A DNA stretch of 64,000 bases, from assembly GCA_947625735.1 (NCBI GenBank), contig CANQPL010000004.1, positions 56,681 through 120,680 of the forward strand, read 5' to 3'. The notes below the pieces were generated by a model that worked only from the letters and a program-made list of their open reading frames with translations, was not told where the DNA came from and did not search any database. Of the stretch, positions 1 through 9,548 are shown piece after piece. This DNA comes from an uncultured Clostridia bacterium. GTDB lineage: Bacteria; Bacillota; Clostridia; Oscillospirales; Ruminococcaceae. Position numbers and translations under genes: made by a program. Every line of letters begins with the position of its first letter. Within the stretch, counting starts at the first letter, position 1.

Positions 1-211
1 TTGTCAATTGTTACAATATACCAAAATCAAATTTTATTTTTGTTAAATTTATGCAGAAAATGTAATTAAAAGTTAATTTTGATGTTTTAAAAATTTAAAA
101 AGCTATATTAACTTGTTCATTTTCATTTTACTTAAAACACATATAATGCCCGCAGCCGGTTTTTTGTAAAAAAGGCTCTTACAGACAGATTACGAATTTT
201 TTTCTATCCTA

Positions 212-240
212 TTGACAAGCTGCCGAAAATATCCTATAAT
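212..240 (+). promoter_or_regulatory. Sigma-A type promoter for the MscS gene (TTGACA-17-TATAAT)
   Basis: TTGACA at 212-217, 17-nt spacer, TATAAT at 235-240; CDS starts at 276 with GGAAGGA upstream. Confidence 0.8.
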
Positions 241-275
241 TTATACATAACAATTTTGAAAGGAAGGAATATTCT

Positions 276-1193
276 ATGGACGAAGCTATAGAAACCACCA
301 CAGCAATTATTGAGGAGACCGTTACCTCCGCTCCTGATATCGTAAAGGAGGGCGAGGAGGTCATGGACGCCATTGCCTCGGGAAATGTAGATACCTCTAT
401 AATGGCGGATTTCGGCAAAGCGCTTTTGAGCTATCTGCCGACAGTTATCGTTGCGGTGCTTATCTTCATCATCGGAAAGATCATTGCAAAGATAATCCTT
501 AAAATCATTGACACGGGCATGGGCAGAACGCATATCGACAAGACGGCTCAGGGCTTCTTAAAATCTCTCCTTAACATCATCTTTACGGCTTTTGTAATAG
601 TCATAGCTCTTTCCACTCTCGGAATACCCATGACCTCAATTATAACAGCTATCGGCGCAGCGGGAGTTGCTGTAGCTCTTGCGCTCCAGAACAGCCTTTC
701 CAATGTGGCGGGGGGATTCCTCATTCTCTTTACAAGACCATTCGGCAAGGGCGACTACATAGCTACCAACGGCATGGAGGGAGTTGTTGAGGATATCTCC
801 ATAATCTCCACAAAGCTCATCACCCCCGACAACAAGGTGATCTATATTCCGAACGGCATGGTTTCGGGAAGCACCGTTATAAATTACAGCGCCGAACAGA
901 AGCGGAGAGTAGATCATACCGTATGCATTTCCTATGAGCAGGATCTTAAAAAAGCCGAAAGCATTGTCCGCAGCGTTCTTGAAAAGCATGACCTTGTACT
1001 TCATGATGAGGAGCATTTTGCAAGGGTAAGCGCACTGCTTGACAGCTCTGTGGAAATAACCGTTAGAGCATGGACAAAAACGGAGAATTACTGGTCGGTA
1101 TACTTTGACCTTATCGAACAGATAAAGCTTGCATTTGTTGAAAACGGCATTGAGATCCCCTATAACAAACTCGATGTCAATATCAAAAAATAA
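276..1193 (+). CDS. Small-conductance mechanosensitive ion channel (MscS family)
   Basis: Hydrophobic N-terminal helices, MscS pore-helix-like AIGAAGVAVALALQNSLSNVAGGFLILFTRPFGKGDYI; RBS present. Confidence 0.93.
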   Translation: MDEAIETTTAIIEETVTSAPDIVKEGEEVMDAIASGNVDTSIMADFGKALLSYLPTVIVAVLIFIIGKIIAKIILKIIDTGMGRTHIDKTAQGFLKSLLNIIFTAFVIVIALSTLGIPMTSIITAIGAAGVAVALALQNSLSNVAGGFLILFTRPFGKGDYIATNGMEGVVEDISIISTKLITPDNKVIYIPNGMVSGSTVINYSAEQKRRVDHTVCISYEQDLKKAESIVRSVLEKHDLVLHDEEHFARVSALLDSSVEITVRAWTKTENYWSVYFDLIEQIKLAFVENGIEIPYNKLDVNIKK

Positions 1194-1235
1194 AAACAGG
1201 AGAGTTTTTTACACCCCCTGTATCCGAAAATGATC

Positions 1236-1270
1236 GGCGGCTTGCCCTGTGAACAAGCCGCCTTTTTTTT
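1236..1270 (+). terminator. Intrinsic terminator after the MscS gene
   Basis: GGCGGCTTG / CAAGCCGCC stem followed by an 8-T run. Confidence 0.85.
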
Positions 1271-3488
1271 ATCCGTAACTTTCCGAAAGATAAATATTTA
1301 CCCTTGACTCAATAAGCCTTGCCGTTTCCTCCGCTGTCTTATTCCCCGCAAAATAAGCAGATGCCTCCTCTTTTACTATATCCCCAACAGTACTGTCGCT
1401 GCGGGAAAGTCTGGAAACCGACATCACAAGCTCATTTATCCTGTCAATATCGGCTGATGCGGGAACGCCTATCTCCCCGACAGATACGGCTTTTGAAACG
1501 GTTATATTTCCTACGCTGATAAGAGAATAATAGAAATCATTTTTGCCAAACTGCATTATCCGCTCCCCGTTTTTCTGAAGTGACGATACCCTTACGGGAA
1601 AATTTTCGGTGCTGTCCTGATATTCGGGGCTGAGCAGCGTCCGCAGAAACTGCCACGCCCCCTCTTTGTTTTCCGATTTTGCGGATAATGCAAAGCCCGA
1701 ATTAGGTCTGATGAGTGAGCCGCTTTCTCCGTTTACAGACGGATATCCCACAGCAGTGACCTCGTCCCCGAAAAACTTTTTTTCGGAGCAGTAAAAATCA
1801 TCGTAGCCGCCTATAAGTGTCTGCATAAGGAGAGTGTTTTCCTGCGAATATGTAATGTCTATATCGGCGAATATGCCTGCATAATCAGGCTCACTATCAT
1901 CTCCGGAGGGAAATCCCGATGCAAATTCAAGCAAGGAAAGAAATTCCTCCGAATTGAAATTGCATTTTCCCGCTTGGTAATCAATAAAAGCATCTCCCCC
2001 GTAATTTATACCGTCAAGAAGCACATCTGCGGCATTTGCACCTAAAAGTATATTCCTGTCGGCAGGACCGCTTTTAAGGATATTGTCAAGGCGCTCATAT
2101 GTAAGCGGCTCGCTTCCGAAAATGTCCGATTTTCCGAGAACTGTGTCTATCATGAACATATCCGTAAAATGGTACAGCTTTCCGTCAGTTTCAAAGGCGG
2201 AGAGAACGTTGGGAAGAAATTTATCCCGTGTCACCTCCGCATCGGTGTCCATAAATGTATACAGATCCGCAAAAAGTCCCTTTGATATATAGCTGTCAAT
2301 ATTCATGCCCGGAGAGGTAATTATAATATCGGGAATATTCCCCGAAAGAATGTCTGTATTAAGAGTCGAAAGATATTCCTCATCGGGATATTTTTTTATT
2401 TTTATGCGGTATTCCTCATTTTCCATGTTAAAACGCACTGCCTGTGTTTCCATGGGAACGGTCACGGCATATTCAGAACCTGAAAGAAGTATCTCCTTTT
2501 TTTCGGGAAGTGATGAGCTGTCCACAGGAAAAATTTCTGTAATGACCGGTCCGCCCGAGGGATAGCTTGTCCCCATGCAGATAAAGCCGCCGTTTTCATC
2601 GGGAAATAATGCGCTTATCTCCGAACGGATAAGGTCGGAATCCACCCAGTTAAGAATTTCCGTAAGCTCCCCGCTGTCGGTATCCAGAGAGTCAAGAGCG
2701 GAGCCGTTGTCCACATATATATCCGTTTCACCGCTGCCGCTGTAGGGCGTGCAGTCATAGGAATTGTAAGAGTCTGTGAGCTTTACGGGTTCCCCCGGCT
2801 CACCTGTCAGAGGGTCTACCTCTTTAATGCAGTACCCGTCCGCATAGACCGTGGCAAATATTTCGCCATCAGGTGTCATCAGAAGTCCCATAAGATTGTC
2901 ATTTCCCATATCGGCTGCAAATATCGTTCCGCCCTCCGGGGTAAAGGCTGCGATCGCCGAGTAATTTCCCACATAGATATTCCCGTCACTGCCGCAGGCA
3001 GTTGCATTTACGGTAAAATAGCCATCCGAAAGCTCACTCACCGCATCGGTAATATCAAGCTCCGAGATAAGCTCCCCCTCGCCCGACAGCTTTTTAAGAA
3101 CTGTTTTCACCTGTCGGGTCTGTGTATCCATAACCGATTCGCCGTATATGATATTTCCCTCGCCGTCAATGGAAAATCCGTCTGCATTTACCGTACCCTC
3201 TGCCAAGTCCTTAACCACAAGACCGCTGCCGTCTGCATTTACGATATTAAGATCAATATCCGCCGTCATATCGTCAGGATATGTAATTGTAGTGAAATAG
3301 ACTCTGCCGCCGTAATACATAAAATTACCCGCTTCTCCCGATGTACCTTCAATGTATGTGCGTTTTCCCCGCCATACCGTTTGTTCCGGAGAGGAAAGAG
3401 GCTGCTCCTTAGGCCGAGTGTCCGCTCCCGTGCAGGCGGTGAGCATTGTCACGCAAAGCAGGAGTGCTGTCATTTTCTTGATATTCAT
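1269..3488 (-). CDS. Lipoprotein: N-terminal propeller-like region plus C-terminal extracellular solute-binding-like domain
   Basis: Lipobox LLCVTMLTAC; C-terminal half has SBP-like patterns (NTDILSGNIPDIIITSP, KEGAWQFLRTLLSPEYQ); paralog of 60008..62128. Confidence 0.7.
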   Translation of the reverse strand: MNIKKMTALLLCVTMLTACTGADTRPKEQPLSSPEQTVWRGKRTYIEGTSGEAGNFMYYGGRVYFTTITYPDDMTADIDLNIVNADGSGLVVKDLAEGTVNADGFSIDGEGNIIYGESVMDTQTRQVKTVLKKLSGEGELISELDITDAVSELSDGYFTVNATACGSDGNIYVGNYSAIAAFTPEGGTIFAADMGNDNLMGLLMTPDGEIFATVYADGYCIKEVDPLTGEPGEPVKLTDSYNSYDCTPYSGSGETDIYVDNGSALDSLDTDSGELTEILNWVDSDLIRSEISALFPDENGGFICMGTSYPSGGPVITEIFPVDSSSLPEKKEILLSGSEYAVTVPMETQAVRFNMENEEYRIKIKKYPDEEYLSTLNTDILSGNIPDIIITSPGMNIDSYISKGLFADLYTFMDTDAEVTRDKFLPNVLSAFETDGKLYHFTDMFMIDTVLGKSDIFGSEPLTYERLDNILKSGPADRNILLGANAADVLLDGINYGGDAFIDYQAGKCNFNSEEFLSLLEFASGFPSGDDSEPDYAGIFADIDITYSQENTLLMQTLIGGYDDFYCSEKKFFGDEVTAVGYPSVNGESGSLIRPNSGFALSAKSENKEGAWQFLRTLLSPEYQDSTENFPVRVSSLQKNGERIMQFGKNDFYYSLISVGNITVSKAVSVGEIGVPASADIDRINELVMSVSRLSRSDSTVGDIVKEEASAYFAGNKTAEETARLIESRVNIYLSESYG

Positions 3489-3519
3489 TTCTGTGTTTCC
3501 TTTCTTTAATAAATTGTTC

Positions 3520-5928
3520 TCATGCTCCTGCTAAAATATCCGATACGTATATCTGCAATTGTTCGTTATTTTCCGCCTGTGCAGAGTATAAGCCGATATT
3601 TTGCAGGCTGAAATCTCCCTCCGAGAATATAACATCGGCTGTTACCGTAGGAAAACCGTAGTACAGTGTCATCAGCCCCGGAGAAACGTATAATCTGATA
3701 TTATCCCCCTCTATGCTGTATTCTGTAATGCTGTCAAAGGAGATATCCTCCGCTGTAACGCCGTCGGGATAGCCGTTCAGAAAGAGATCCTCATAATCAG
3801 AGATACTACCCGATACGATAAGGCTCCCCTTATCCTTCAGATCCATGCTGTAACGTATGGTCATGCTTTCGTAATCGGTTTGCACCTCAGTAATGCGGCG
3901 GAAAGCTGCCGTCAGATCTTCATTGTCCGCTTCATAAGCCCTGTAGTGTCCGTCTGCACCGATTTTATAGATAACAAGATCGCTTATGCTTATTCCCGTT
4001 CCCGTGCCGCCGCAGTATATTACCGCAAGCTCCTTTTCGCCGTCACGGTCAAAATCTCCCGTATACATCTCAGGAAATATCAAGCGGGGATTAAGCCATG
4101 TTTTATCAAATACATCGACTGTGCCGTCATGCTCAATGATAACAAGGTTATCCTCATCATTTATATAGCTGTACATACGTATACCGTCCTGCTCACCGTT
4201 AAAAAACAGCGGATAATTTATATCCTCCGACAGCTCATTTTCGTCCCGTGCCGCTTCAAGGTCATAGTGCCGCCTTGGCAGAAGCTCATCACCGCTTACA
4301 AATTCCGCTTTTATATCCTCGCCGAATGTTACCTGCGCATTGTCGTAACCGAAAAGCATTACTGACGGAGTACCCTCATCGGGTATAATAAATTCTGCCC
4401 GCACACTGCTTTTCCTGTCGTCAATGCGGTAAATATCAAAGCCGCTGTCATCGTCCGACTTCAGAATATTTACATTTTTGTCGTTACGGTCGTACTCCTC
4501 GTCAAATACAAATGTCATATTGAGCGTAATACATTTACTGCCGTCAATCTGTGATATTTTCCCGTCATTGATGATTATTTCTTCTACATAATCGGGATCG
4601 TAATAAAGGGATTCATCGGCAGTAATGGTAAATTCGCCGTCCTTTATAACTCCGCCCCCGAATCCGCCGCTGCCGTTTTTGCTGCCCGCCTCACAGAAAA
4701 CCGTGTCAAATTCGGTATATGCGCCGTTTACGCAGTCAAGACCTACCCTTACTTTTGGAGTGTACCCGTATGTGATGTTTATTTCTCCTCCGCTGCTGCC
4801 CGTAATACGTGATGTGCCTTTCCGTGGGGTGTCCTCTGATTCTGCGGCTACGCTCTCCATGACGGGCGCATCTGTTACAAGCTCCCCACTGTTTTCGGGG
4901 GATATTTCATCTGTCATAAGTACACCGCAGGCTGTAAGGACAGCCGCCGCTCCCAAAGCTGTGACGGCAAGTCCCGGCTTTTTATAGGAGAGCGCATTCT
5001 TTATACGCAGAGCGGCGCTTTTTTCTCCGAAAGCAGGCGTGATAAATATTCCGCTTTGCTTCATTGAGGCGGTGAGGAGTGCCATAGAATAGGCTTTTTT
5101 ATTCTCCTCCCCCAGCCGTGCAAGGGTATCTTCATCGCAGGAAAGCTCCATGTCACGTGTCATAAGCGCAAAGGATATCCAGATAAGCGGGTCAAACCAG
5201 TTCACCGACAATCCGATAAATGCTGCCGCCTTTTTAAGCGGATCAAGTCTTTTGATGTGTGTACGCTCGTGTGCTGTTATCAGCCGCTTTTCCTCTTCGG
5301 AAAGTCCCGCAGGAAGATACACCGCCATAGGAAAAAGTCCTGCAAATGCGGTATTTATGCGGTCGCTTTCATATACGCCCTTATCCGTCCGTATCGCCGT
5401 GCTTACTCTTTTCATTAAAGCTGTATAGGAGATAACACCGTAAAGGAGCATTATGACCGCTCCCGTAAGCCATATCGAAAGTACGATCATCTCTGTACTC
5501 ACAGATTCGCTTTCATTTACGGTCAATGAGCTTACATTCTCAGCCGTATTAATTTCAATATCGGCATAGGTAACAGTGACCTCCTGCTCTGCGCCCTGTT
5601 CATGCACGATAACAGGGGGAGCGGTGATGTTTCCCTCAATGCTGTAAAGAGGAACGGGCGGCGTGTCATTTTCGGATACAGTTGTTTCAACCGCTGTTTC
5701 TGCTGTATCGTATGTACCCCGGATCCTCGGCATAAGGTTAAAAATGCTCATGCCGCTTTCTGCGGAAACGGGACAAAGACATCTGAAAAATACCGCCGCC
5801 CACAGTATATACAGGCATTTTCGGGGACAGCGGCGCAAAACACACCTTAACAGTATCACCAATGCCGCAGTGACCGCCGCTGTCAGCCACAGATCGGTCA
5901 TTACGGAAAAAAAGCCCATCACAGTCAT
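3520..5928 (-). CDS. BlaR1/MecR1-like M56 family membrane metallopeptidase/sensor with a non-PBP C-terminal region
   Basis: Multiple TM segments, ITAHERTHIKRLDPLKK (HExxH) and ELSCDEDTLARLG; C-terminal region with FDRDGEKELAVIY motif. Confidence 0.85.
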   Translation of the reverse strand: MTVMGFFSVMTDLWLTAAVTAALVILLRCVLRRCPRKCLYILWAAVFFRCLCPVSAESGMSIFNLMPRIRGTYDTAETAVETTVSENDTPPVPLYSIEGNITAPPVIVHEQGAEQEVTVTYADIEINTAENVSSLTVNESESVSTEMIVLSIWLTGAVIMLLYGVISYTALMKRVSTAIRTDKGVYESDRINTAFAGLFPMAVYLPAGLSEEEKRLITAHERTHIKRLDPLKKAAAFIGLSVNWFDPLIWISFALMTRDMELSCDEDTLARLGEENKKAYSMALLTASMKQSGIFITPAFGEKSAALRIKNALSYKKPGLAVTALGAAAVLTACGVLMTDEISPENSGELVTDAPVMESVAAESEDTPRKGTSRITGSSGGEINITYGYTPKVRVGLDCVNGAYTEFDTVFCEAGSKNGSGGFGGGVIKDGEFTITADESLYYDPDYVEEIIINDGKISQIDGSKCITLNMTFVFDEEYDRNDKNVNILKSDDDSGFDIYRIDDRKSSVRAEFIIPDEGTPSVMLFGYDNAQVTFGEDIKAEFVSGDELLPRRHYDLEAARDENELSEDINYPLFFNGEQDGIRMYSYINDEDNLVIIEHDGTVDVFDKTWLNPRLIFPEMYTGDFDRDGEKELAVIYCGGTGTGISISDLVIYKIGADGHYRAYEADNEDLTAAFRRITEVQTDYESMTIRYSMDLKDKGSLIVSGSISDYEDLFLNGYPDGVTAEDISFDSITEYSIEGDNIRLYVSPGLMTLYYGFPTVTADVIFSEGDFSLQNIGLYSAQAENNEQLQIYVSDILAGA

Positions 5929-6296
5929 TCACCGCTTTCCCCCGTGCTTTGGTCGATAAGCGCTTTAAGCCGCTCTGCCTCCTCGGGCGTAAGCCTCCTG
6001 CCGTCCAGAAAAGCGGCTATAAATGCGGGCAGAGAGCCGCCAAAACTCTTTTCTACCACCGCTTCACTTTCATACTTTGCCACACATTCACGCTTTACAA
6101 GGGAGGTGACAATGCTTTTATCATTTTTTACAAAACCCCTGTCAGAGAGCTTTCGTATCATATTGAACACCGTTGACTTCTTCCAGCCCAGCTTATCAAG
6201 GCATATTCTCGAAAGCTCCGTGGATTTGACAGGTTCATTTTCCCATATCACCGATAAAAATTTGTACTCCGCATCAAACAGCTTGTATTCTTCCAT
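5925..6296 (-). CDS. BlaI/MecI/CopY family transcriptional repressor
   Basis: EYKFLSVIWENEPVKSTELSRICLDKLGWKKSTVFNMIRKLSDRGFV; overlaps the BlaR1-like gene by 4 nt; ATG at 6296 has AAGGAG at good spacing. Confidence 0.9.
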   Translation of the reverse strand: MEEYKLFDAEYKFLSVIWENEPVKSTELSRICLDKLGWKKSTVFNMIRKLSDRGFVKNDKSIVTSLVKRECVAKYESEAVVEKSFGGSLPAFIAAFLDGRRLTPEEAERLKALIDQSTGESGE

Positions 6297-6320
6297 TTTT
6301 TTCATGCTCCTTTTACGATT

Positions 6321-6338
6321 GGTTTGTCGTAATAAACC
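6321..6338. promoter_or_regulatory. Putative BlaI-type operator 1
   Basis: Near-palindrome GGTTTGTCGTAATAAACC. Confidence 0.75.
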
Positions 6339-6352
6339 TTTGTTATATAATA

Positions 6353-6370
6353 AGTTTATCACGACAAACC
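6353..6370. promoter_or_regulatory. Putative BlaI-type operator 2, overlapping the -10/spacer of the blaI-like promoter
   Basis: AGTTTATCACGACAAACC; minus-strand promoter TTGACA (plus 6376-6381)-17-TAAACT (plus 6353-6358). Confidence 0.75.
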
Positions 6371-6415
6371 TCATATGTCAATAAGCATATCAGACAAAAT
6401 TAAGGTGATTTTATT

Positions 6416-6433
6416 GGTTTATTGCAACAAACC
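6416..6433. promoter_or_regulatory. Putative BlaI-type operator 3
   Basis: GGTTTATTGCAACAAACC, same palindrome as operators 1 and 2. Confidence 0.7.
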
Positions 6434-6545
6434 TTACATATCGGATAAATGCATTTTACGGAAGATAATTTAAAGGAGCGTTTTTTGTCAGTCTATATAT
6501 AAAAATATATGTATCATTCAATTTTGGAATATAAATGGAAAGCTA

Positions 6546-6594
6546 TTGACAAACAGAATATAATATGTTATCATATGAACAGATGAACATATGA
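6546..6594 (+). promoter_or_regulatory. Promoter and ArsR/SmtB-type operator for the metal-efflux operon
   Basis: TTGACA (6546)-17-TATCAT (6569); inverted repeat TCATATG-AACAGATGAA-CATATGA at 6571-6594 overlaps the -10. Confidence 0.75.
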
Positions 6595-6712
6595 ATTAAC
6601 ACAAAATAATTTCATGTGCTCCTCCCGTGACAAGGCGGCATTATCACGGAAATTATATGCGGAGCGGTTTTAACGGGCTTCGTTATCATGAACAATAAAG
6701 GAGGCGACACAT

Positions 6713-7063
6713 ATGCCCGAAAATCATGAAGATTTTCTCTGTGTACGTGAGGACGTGGTGGAAAGCGTAATGGCACAGATGCCCCCGGACGAGATACTCT
6801 ATGATCTTGCCGAGCTTTTTAAGGTGTTCGGCGATACCACAAGGATACGCATACTTTACGCCCTGTTTGAATCGGAGCTTTGCGTAAATGATATGGCGCA
6901 GCTTCTGGGACTTTCTCAGACAGCTGTTTCTCATCAGCTGAGGGTCCTCAAAAACAATAAGCTGGTGAAATTCCGCAAGGAGGGGAAAATAATATTCTAC
7001 TCCCTTTCCGATGACCATGTGAAAAGCCTGATAGAAACAGGAATGGAACACGTTGAAGAATAA
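6713..7063 (+). CDS. ArsR/SmtB family metal-responsive repressor
   Basis: LFKVFGDTTRIRILYALFESELCVNDMAQLLGLSQTAVSHQLRVLKNNKLVKFRKEGKIIFYSLSDDHV; ELCVND-type metal motif. Confidence 0.93.
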   Translation: MPENHEDFLCVREDVVESVMAQMPPDEILYDLAELFKVFGDTTRIRILYALFESELCVNDMAQLLGLSQTAVSHQLRVLKNNKLVKFRKEGKIIFYSLSDDHVKSLIETGMEHVEE

Positions 7064-7088
7064 AAATAAAAAAAAGGAGTTTTGTTTT

Positions 7089-7307
7089 ATGAAAAAGGTA
7101 TTTGATCTTATTGATCTGGACTGCGCTAACTGCGCCCGTAAAATGGAGGACGCCATAAAGAAAATAGACGGAGTGGAATCCGCCACTGTCAGCTTTATGA
7201 CACAAAAGCTCACCATTACCGCCGATGATGCACGCTTTGACGAGATAATGAAAAAGGCTGCCGCTGCCTGCAAAAAGGTAGAACCCGACTGCCGCATCGC
7301 CATGTAA
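7089..7307 (+). CDS. Stand-alone heavy-metal-associated (HMA) domain protein
   Basis: DLDCANCARKMEDAIKKIDGVESATVSFMTQKLTI: HMA motif with CxxC; RBS AAAAAGGAG upstream. Confidence 0.9.
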   Translation: MKKVFDLIDLDCANCARKMEDAIKKIDGVESATVSFMTQKLTITADDARFDEIMKKAAAACKKVEPDCRIAM

Positions 7308-7314
7308 CACCGCT

Positions 7315-9192
7315 ATGACACGCAAACAGAAAAAAATGCTGGCAAGGATCATAGTTACATTTGTGATCCTTGCCGCCGAAATGATTTTTTTTAAGGTCGC
7401 CGATGTAAAATGGGGCTATGGGGAGCTTGTCTGCTATCTTGTACCCTACTTCATAATCGGATATGACATTCTGCGCAAAGCTGCTCTCAATATCCTGCAC
7501 GGTCAGGTGTTTGACGAGAATTTTCTTATGACTATCGCCACTGTGGGAGCATTCTTTACGGGTGAATATTCCGAGGGTACAGCGGTAATGCTCTTTTATC
7601 AGGTGGGAGAGCTTTTCCAGTCCTATGCAGTGAACAAGTCACGGCGTTCTATTGCAGAGCTTATGGATATACGTCCTGATTATGCCAACATTGAGGACGA
7701 AAAGGGCGATCTCGTACAGGTTGACCCCGAAACAATAAACACGGGCGATATTATCGTTATAAAGCCCGGGGAAAAGATCCCCCTTGACGGCATAGTCACC
7801 GAGGGCAGCTCCTCTGCGGACACCTCCGCTCTTACGGGTGAATCCGTTCCCCGTTCGGTAAGCGCAGGCTCAGACGTTATAAGCGGCTGCATAAATCTCA
7901 GCGGTACTCTGCGTGTACGGGTTACAAAACCCTTCGGACAGTCTACAGTATCAAAAATACTTGAGCTTGTGGAAAACTCCGCCGAGAAAAAATCAAAAAG
8001 TGAAAATTTCATATCAAAATTTGCAAGGGTTTACACTCCTGCTGTGGTAATAGGCGCTTGTCTGCTTGCAATTCTCCCTCCTTTAATAACGGGAGAACCT
8101 TTCGGCGGCTGGGTGCATCGTGCAATGACATTTCTTGTAATTTCATGCCCCTGCGCACTGGTTATATCCATACCTCTGAGCTTTTTCTGCTCAATTGGCG
8201 GCGCATCACGTGAGGGTGTGCTTATCAAGGGCGGAAATTATATTGAGGCTCTTGCCGATGCGGGAATAATGGTATTTGACAAAACGGGAACGCTGACAGA
8301 AGGTACATTTGAGGTCACCGATGTATGTCCTGTTAATACCGATAAGGATACACTTATTATGACAGCCGCTCTTGCAGAGTGCTATTCCGATCACCCTATT
8401 GCGGCATCATTAAAACGTGCCTGCAAAACAAAGCCCGATCCCTCACGGGTTCAAAACGTTCACGAAATAGCGGGAAAGGGTGTTTCAGCACAGGTGGACG
8501 GGAAAATCACTCTTGCGGGAAATCTCAGACTTCTTGAAGGTGAGGGCATATCCGTTCCCGAAGCTGATAAAAGCTGCGGACACATCGGAACTGCCGTACA
8601 CGTTGCCGTAAACGGCGTATACATGGGACATATCATCATTTCCGACAAGGTAAAGCCGGGAGCGGGAGAAACTGTTTTGGCTCTTAAAGAACTGGGTATC
8701 CGCAAAACGGTCATGCTCACAGGCGACATGAAAGCGGCAGGAGAAGCAGTCGCCAAAAAGTTGGGACTTGATGAGTGCCGTACCGAGCTGCTCCCCGCCG
8801 ATAAGGTCGGGGAGGTGGAAACTCTTATAAATGAAAAGCAGGCAAAGGAAACGCTTGTGTTTGTGGGAGACGGTATAAATGATGCTCCCGTGCTTACCCG
8901 TGCCGATGTGGGAATTGCTATGGGGGGCATAGGCTCCGATGCCGCCATAGAAGCTGCGGATATCGTTCTTATGGACGATAAGCCCGAAAAGATCGTATTT
9001 GCCGTAAAGCTGTCCCGCAGGACGATGCAGATAGTAAAGCAGAATATTGTTTTTGCACTGGGTGTAAAGCTCATAACCCTGATACTCGGCGCACTGGGAC
9101 TTGCGGGAATGTGGGCGGCAGTTTTTGCAGATGTGGGAGTTTCTGTAATTGCCATTTTAAATGCCATGCGCACGGGAAAATTCAAAGCATAA
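7315..9192 (+). CDS. Heavy-metal-translocating P1B-type ATPase (Cd/Zn/Pb exporter-like)
   Basis: ALTGESVP, SCPCALVIS, DKTGTLTEG, VGDGINDAPVL motifs. Confidence 0.95.
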   Translation: MTRKQKKMLARIIVTFVILAAEMIFFKVADVKWGYGELVCYLVPYFIIGYDILRKAALNILHGQVFDENFLMTIATVGAFFTGEYSEGTAVMLFYQVGELFQSYAVNKSRRSIAELMDIRPDYANIEDEKGDLVQVDPETINTGDIIVIKPGEKIPLDGIVTEGSSSADTSALTGESVPRSVSAGSDVISGCINLSGTLRVRVTKPFGQSTVSKILELVENSAEKKSKSENFISKFARVYTPAVVIGACLLAILPPLITGEPFGGWVHRAMTFLVISCPCALVISIPLSFFCSIGGASREGVLIKGGNYIEALADAGIMVFDKTGTLTEGTFEVTDVCPVNTDKDTLIMTAALAECYSDHPIAASLKRACKTKPDPSRVQNVHEIAGKGVSAQVDGKITLAGNLRLLEGEGISVPEADKSCGHIGTAVHVAVNGVYMGHIIISDKVKPGAGETVLALKELGIRKTVMLTGDMKAAGEAVAKKLGLDECRTELLPADKVGEVETLINEKQAKETLVFVGDGINDAPVLTRADVGIAMGGIGSDAAIEAADIVLMDDKPEKIVFAVKLSRRTMQIVKQNIVFALGVKLITLILGALGLAGMWAAVFADVGVSVIAILNAMRTGKFKA

Positions 9193-9224
9193 CCGCATAA
9201 CAGAAAAAAGTATTTTTTATATTA

Positions 9225-9308
9225 AGAGCCTGTCCGGTATCCCTCATTGTCGTATAGTAAGCAAATCTGCTGCAAAAAACGACGTTTGGGGAATACCGGA
9301 CAGGCTCT
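9225..9308. repeat. 84-nt imperfect hairpin with 16-bp perfect terminal inverted repeats
   Basis: AGAGCCTGTCCGGTAT (9225-9240) / ATACCGGACAGGCTCT (9293-9308); no U-tract on either side. Confidence 0.7.
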
Positions 9309-9548
9309 GTTAATATTTTCTTATTTTTCCATTGAGGTATATATTTTGTGTGCTGCGGGGTGGCAGTGATCCCGGATTTTTTTCATTATGCTTAAAAAAT
9401 TGATGGCAGAAATTTAAACGGAATATGTTTATTGTTCCAAGTGAAGAATATTATCTCCATAGTTTTTTATATTCTATGGCTATTATTGACATTTACACGG
9501 CTCTTTATTCAGGTTCATAAACTTATTTTCCGAATTAGTATGCTTATA

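Noticed and set aside
1-211. AT-rich start of window examined for an origin or mobile-element end
   Set aside because: No inverted repeats, DnaA-box cluster or transposase evidence; ordinary intergenic sequence cut by the window edge.
8460-9185. 241-aa minus-strand ORF
   Set aside because: Antisense to the P-type ATPase; Ser/Pro-rich shadow typical of reading the complement.
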